Assembly: GCA_013400975.1 (NCBI GenBank)
Contig: WBMZ01014186.1
Location: 281,267-345,266 of the forward strand
From: Atrichornis clamosus
Taxonomy: Eukaryota > Chordata > Aves > Passeriformes > Menuridae
Length of the DNA stretch: 64,000 nucleotides
Direction: 5' to 3'
In this document: positions 60,541 to 64,000 of the stretch, piece by piece
How the letters are laid out: each line of letters opens with the position of its first letter
Numbering within the stretch: the stretch's first letter is position 1
Notes under the pieces: model-generated
What the model saw: the letters and a program-made list of their open reading frames with translations, nothing else
Database searches by the model: none
What the model was told of the DNA's origin: nothing
Made by a program: the position numbers and the translations under genes

Positions 60541-63054
60541 ACAAAACATTCACTTAGCAATCTATATGATCTGCGATGTCAAACGCCTCTCTTATAATTC
60601 CCTCAGGACAGCTGCTCTTGCTATTTCATCTGTTAAATATTTCCAGAACCCAAAAGTCCTCAGGGAGAAAAGCAGTTATTTTGACTAACTGCTCCTCCTC
60701 CTCAACTAGTTACTGTGTGAGCTTCCTCCCACTCAAACACCAGGAGCTGATTAAGACATATGGATTACCTCAACACTACCAAGAATTTCAATTTAGAAAG
60801 TGAAATATTGACATTCTTAATATCACATTTCACTTTCTCTCGGGAGCCCTTCCTCACACCGACACTGATCCCCGCTGAAACACCGCATCATCGCACAGAC
60901 TGCGATTCAAAAGCCAGGCAGATGGCTTTTCTTACATGGATTTTGGTTGAAATTGCTGATGGAGTCAACCCATTACAGTTTCTTAATTCTACTGAGAAAA
61001 GTACTTAGAAGTGACTCTGACTTATGGAAGTATTTGGGTCATAAAAAGAATTATTCATTTCCACATGAAATTTAGAATTTTGTCTTTTGGTCTTCCTCCT
61101 TGTTTAAAGGATTGTTTTGCAGCGCGTTGGGTGTCTTTTCAAAATAACATAAAAACAACACATACAAAGAAAAGCCATAAAGGAAAATTCTGCACTTGGA
61201 AATACGACATTTGGAAATCCTTTAGGAACACGTAAGTCTTTAAAGTAAAACCTTATTTCCCATTTGTAAAAGCTTTGAAAGCTTTGCTTTGTTCTAACTA
61301 GAGGAAAGGTGAGGTTTTGTTTAGCACTGGGACTGAAACTAAATATAAAGTGTGCAAAGTTACCTATTAAACCAAAATCCTGGGTTTGGACTGGTCCTGC
61401 TGGGATCCCACGAGCTCCCACAAAGCAGAATCACCAGTATCCCCCATTCACTCTTGCTGGCATCTCATTTCACCAAGTTTCTATTTAAGATTGATGACCT
61501 TAAGCTGCAGTTATGTATTTAACCAAGTCAAGAAGAAAATCAGAGTGAACCTCACTGACCTTTTATATCTAAAAGTACTGGGCAGATGCATTTAAGTTAA
61601 CCAAGTGTGAACTCATGTGAAATATCTTAAAATAAAACCATAAACTCTCTGACTTATACGTTACCACACATTTGGGTAAGTGTTCCATGACAAAGGAGCA
61701 CTTTTAAGGAAAAATGTGGGAACTGCAGTTGTGCCACTGTGCACTTAAAACGTCACAGTTGCATTCATCAGCCTCTGCAAAACTCAAAATTTCAGGATTT
61801 TAAGGAGAGGTAGGACAGAGAACAGGCTGCTTGGGTGACCTGTTAAGAGTGTTCACATAAAGCACAAGAAAGTGGAAGGAAGTAGAATATCATTTTATGC
61901 TTTTAGCAAATCATATCTAAATAATCACTAGGCAAAGGCATTACTTCAAGACAAAGAGTAGGAGGGTTTTGTAAACCTCTAAAAACACTTGGTCTCAACC
62001 AGGATACTACCAGATTGGGAAAGGCTGCTCTTCTTACTGGTAACCCTCAGTATCCTAGATTTCTGGTCTTTGGAGATATGAAAAGAAAATATATCATGAA
62101 AACTACAGAATTTTGGAACAGACCAGGTTCTGACCAAGCACTAATTTAAATACATTGACATAAAAAAAATCAAGTTATGGTCCAAAATGGGATGTGCAGT
62201 CACCACTCCTAAATACTCTATACGACTCAAGAGGATTAGTAATGGATTACCTTGCATGAGGGAGGTAACCTCAGAGACCCTCCCTTCATCAGCAATCCCC
62301 CTCACTCCTCAACATCCTGAGACCTCCCTAAGTTTAAGCAGTTTTAGTTAAGCCTGTTGCTCAGCAGTTCTCAAAGCAACGCCAATCTCATCTTTCTTTT
62401 TAATCAAACCTGTGTGAAGAAACCTCAATTTATTCTATACAAATACCCAAGAGCCCCAAGGAATAAACACCTCATTTTCATAAACTAGAGTGACATACAG
62501 CAAAAGGATCAGGTCCAGGAGATAAACTTATTTCAGAATAGTAGCAGTCACTTTCACAGTCCCCTGGACCCAGGAGAACAAACTCATCCCACTGCCAAAG
62601 CTTTTTTACAAGTCTACCCCCACAAGGAGAGCTGCAGCCCCCAGAAATGCTTGTAGCTGACATTTCTAGTGCTCTGAGCCACCTTTTCTGAGGCAGTCAC
62701 ACATGAAAGAGGCAAAGTGATTGCGAGGCTTTATGTATTGATGCCAGCCATTGGTTTGGAATCAGTGAACCAAACGAAATACACATTGAAATGTACTGAA
62801 ACAAACAAACTAGAAACAAGCCTGGGGCAAAGAAAACAGGCTTTTATATATTAATTATACCCTGGTTTTGGTTTCTGCCTTGAATAGCAGCTAGACAGTG
62901 AAATTCAGCAAGCACTCAGGTATTGCAGGAATGTGCAAGTCAGTCAAATGACCTCCCAGCACCAGGCTCAAAGCCTTCAAACACGAGGGAAGCTTGCTTG
63001 AGGCAAAGGACCAGCGCTCATCCCTGCTTTGCTGATGCAAATCCCCTTCACCTT
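60541..63054. other. Noncoding, no gene recognised
   Basis: AT-rich to mixed unique DNA with only short ORFs. No interspersed repeat or splice pair worth recording. Confidence 0.5.
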
Positions 63055-63350
63055 GAGAGCGGTCCCTCAGCTTCGGCAGCGCAGCCTCTGAGAGGGACGG
63101 GGAGAGTCCTTTGCTCTCAGGCGCCGCCCCCTCCCCTGCCCACCACGGGACGGAGAGCACACCCCGCCGGCAGTGCTCACACCCGCAGCACGCTGACCCC
63201 TCCGGAGGGCAGGACACGAACACTCGGGGCCAGAGCTGCCAACTCAACCTTCAGAGGTTCGGCCTTGCTTTGAGGCGAGTTGAAAACGACGGAGAGCAAA
63301 GCCCAACAAAGCTGCGCTCCAGAAAGGGCTTCGCTTTTCGGTTCGGTACA
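63055..63350. promoter_or_regulatory. CpG-island-like patch
   Basis: The densest CpG cluster in the window: about 23 CpGs counted by hand in roughly 300 bases, with G+C by estimate near 60 percent and CpG observed/expected well above the surrounding depleted DNA. It includes a ggcgccgccccctcccc stretch (GC-box-like) at 63120-63136. Vertebrate CpG islands usually mark promoters (established knowledge), so a transcription start could lie here. I see no TATA box or recognisable first exon, and the length is at the lower limit for an island. Open frames on both strands are a composition effect. Confidence 0.45.
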
Positions 63351-63389
63351 TCTCACTGAGATGAAACCGGCACTAGGCTGCCAGCAGTA

Positions 63390-63480
63390 CAACACGGAGA
63401 GCCTCTTTAGATACATTACAATGACCCTGTGCATTTTTAATTGGAACCTGCCCTTTATTTGTGTTTGCTGACAGCCCGAG
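63390..63480. promoter_or_regulatory. Candidate noncoding element beside CpG patch
   Basis: Unique AT-rich stretch directly right of the CpG-rich patch, with tttagatacattacaatg and tttttaattggaacc. Texture only. Confidence 0.2.
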
Positions 63481-63966
63481 GGGGGCATACAACAACGCTC
63501 ATGAAGACAGGTGGGGATTCCAGAGCATCCTGAGCTCCTCAGGCACTACAGTGTCTTTCAGCTGGAGGAGTTCTGCCCTGATGCCCCCTGCAGCCAACAT
63601 GCACAGCCCTAAGGTTTCCCCTTGAACACACGGAGCCAAGGAGCCAAGCCGGAGCAGAGCAAAAAAAAATTGGTCTGAATGGAAGCTGTAAAGCCAGGCG
63701 GAATTCAGTTGCTTTCCCAGCGCCTTTTAATATTTAGACAAAATCTTCCTCTTAACTGCTTAACATTTTCACTTCTCATCTCCTCAGTATGTCTTTGTTC
63801 ATCTCCGAGTAAGTTCTCTCCACTGCAAGCCCAGTTTTCCCTTCTACCTCTCACCTGTGCAAAGTTTGGATGGACAAGTCCTATACAAGTCCCATTGGGG
63901 TCTAAGTCGCAGGAGTTCCAACCTCTACCTATTTTCCTTGTTCTGTAGTTCTCCACAAAGCCTCCT
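63481..63966. other. Noncoding; holds a possible microexon
   Basis: Mixed composition with an A9 run near 63661. Two open frames (63679-63948 plus, 63705-63956 minus) are antisense to each other and not recognised. The notable content is the splice-site arrangement around 63788-63808, listed separately. Confidence 0.45.
63788..63808 (+). other. Possible 21-nt microexon (hypothesis)
   Basis: The 21 bases tatgtctttgttcatctccg plus A are preceded by branch-point-like words (cttaac at 63751-63756 and 63759-63764), then a pyrimidine-rich stretch ending in cctcag at 63787. They are followed immediately by GTAAGT at 63809-63814. The length is seven codons and keeps frame. A UGC word lies just upstream of the tract, as in many neural microexons (established knowledge). 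The last exon base is A rather than the usual G. No partner exons are visible, so chance remains likely. Confidence 0.15.
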
Positions 63967-63990
63967 GGGGTGGGGTGGGTGGATGGGGGG
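63967..63990 (+). other. Canonical G-quadruplex motif
   Basis: Four G-runs on the plus strand: GGGG at 63967-63970, GGGG at 63972-63975, GGG at 63977-63979 and G6 at 63985-63990, with loops of 1, 1 and 5 bases. A further GGGG closes the window at 63997-64000. The pattern satisfies the standard G3+N1-7 rule. Short loops favour a stable fold. It lies about 600 bases right of the CpG-rich patch, a promoter-proximal distance if transcription starts there. Confidence 0.8.
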
Positions 63991-64000
63991 AAGAAAGGGG

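Noticed and set aside
60007..60597. Longest open frame (196 codons, plus strand)
   Set aside because: It lies in a G+C-rich, stop-poor patch with long antisense frames over the same bases. It has no domain, a low-complexity Ser/Arg start from (CAG)5, and no supporting splice or promoter context.

Overview
This window looks like noncoding DNA from a vertebrate nuclear genome, most probably a bird. The main evidence is one clear 5'-truncated CR1 LINE 3' fragment at 27445-27580. It is supported by a very low density of other interspersed repeats, no primate- or rodent-type SINEs, and local CpG depletion broken by a few CpG-richer patches. A CR1-bearing non-avian reptile (turtle, crocodilian) cannot be excluded. 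There is no bacterial, phage or plasmid organisation: no ribosome-binding sites, no operons and no long ORFs.

I found no protein-coding gene I can support. The longest open frames are under about 200 codons, overlap on both strands, carry no recognisable domain and tend to sit in G+C-rich patches where stop codons are rare by chance. I recognised no tRNA, rRNA, known microRNA or CRISPR array. The window is therefore intergenic (a gene desert) or lies within one or more very long introns. A few splice-site-like arrangements are recorded as hypotheses only, the neatest being a possible 21-nt microexon at 63788-63808.

The layout alternates between two textures. One is mixed-composition sequence with nothing recognisable. 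The other is AT-rich, low-repeat blocks dense in TAAT cores, octamer-like, GATA-like and SOX-like words, which is how vertebrate conserved noncoding elements (developmental enhancers) usually look. The best such blocks are 4130-4620, 10230-10560, 19530-19950, 21030-21500, 25560-25800, 30160-31140, 43430-43760, 45740-46200, 53670-54020, 55560-56170, 57100-57240 and 59780-60010. Their conservation cannot be tested here, so they are candidates. If real, they suggest the regulatory landscape of a developmental transcription factor gene whose identity I cannot tell.

Directly visible structures include a 20-bp x 4 minisatellite (1729-1808), a 22-bp degenerate minisatellite (5059-5142), a diverged ~30-bp duplication (18458-18516) and many A/T homopolymers. 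There are also several short perfect palindromes (12197-12217, 30471-30480, 57213-57232 and others). The right edge holds a CpG-island-like patch (63055-63350), a possible microexon and a canonical G-quadruplex motif (63967-63990), so it is the best place to look for a promoter or transcription unit just beyond the window.
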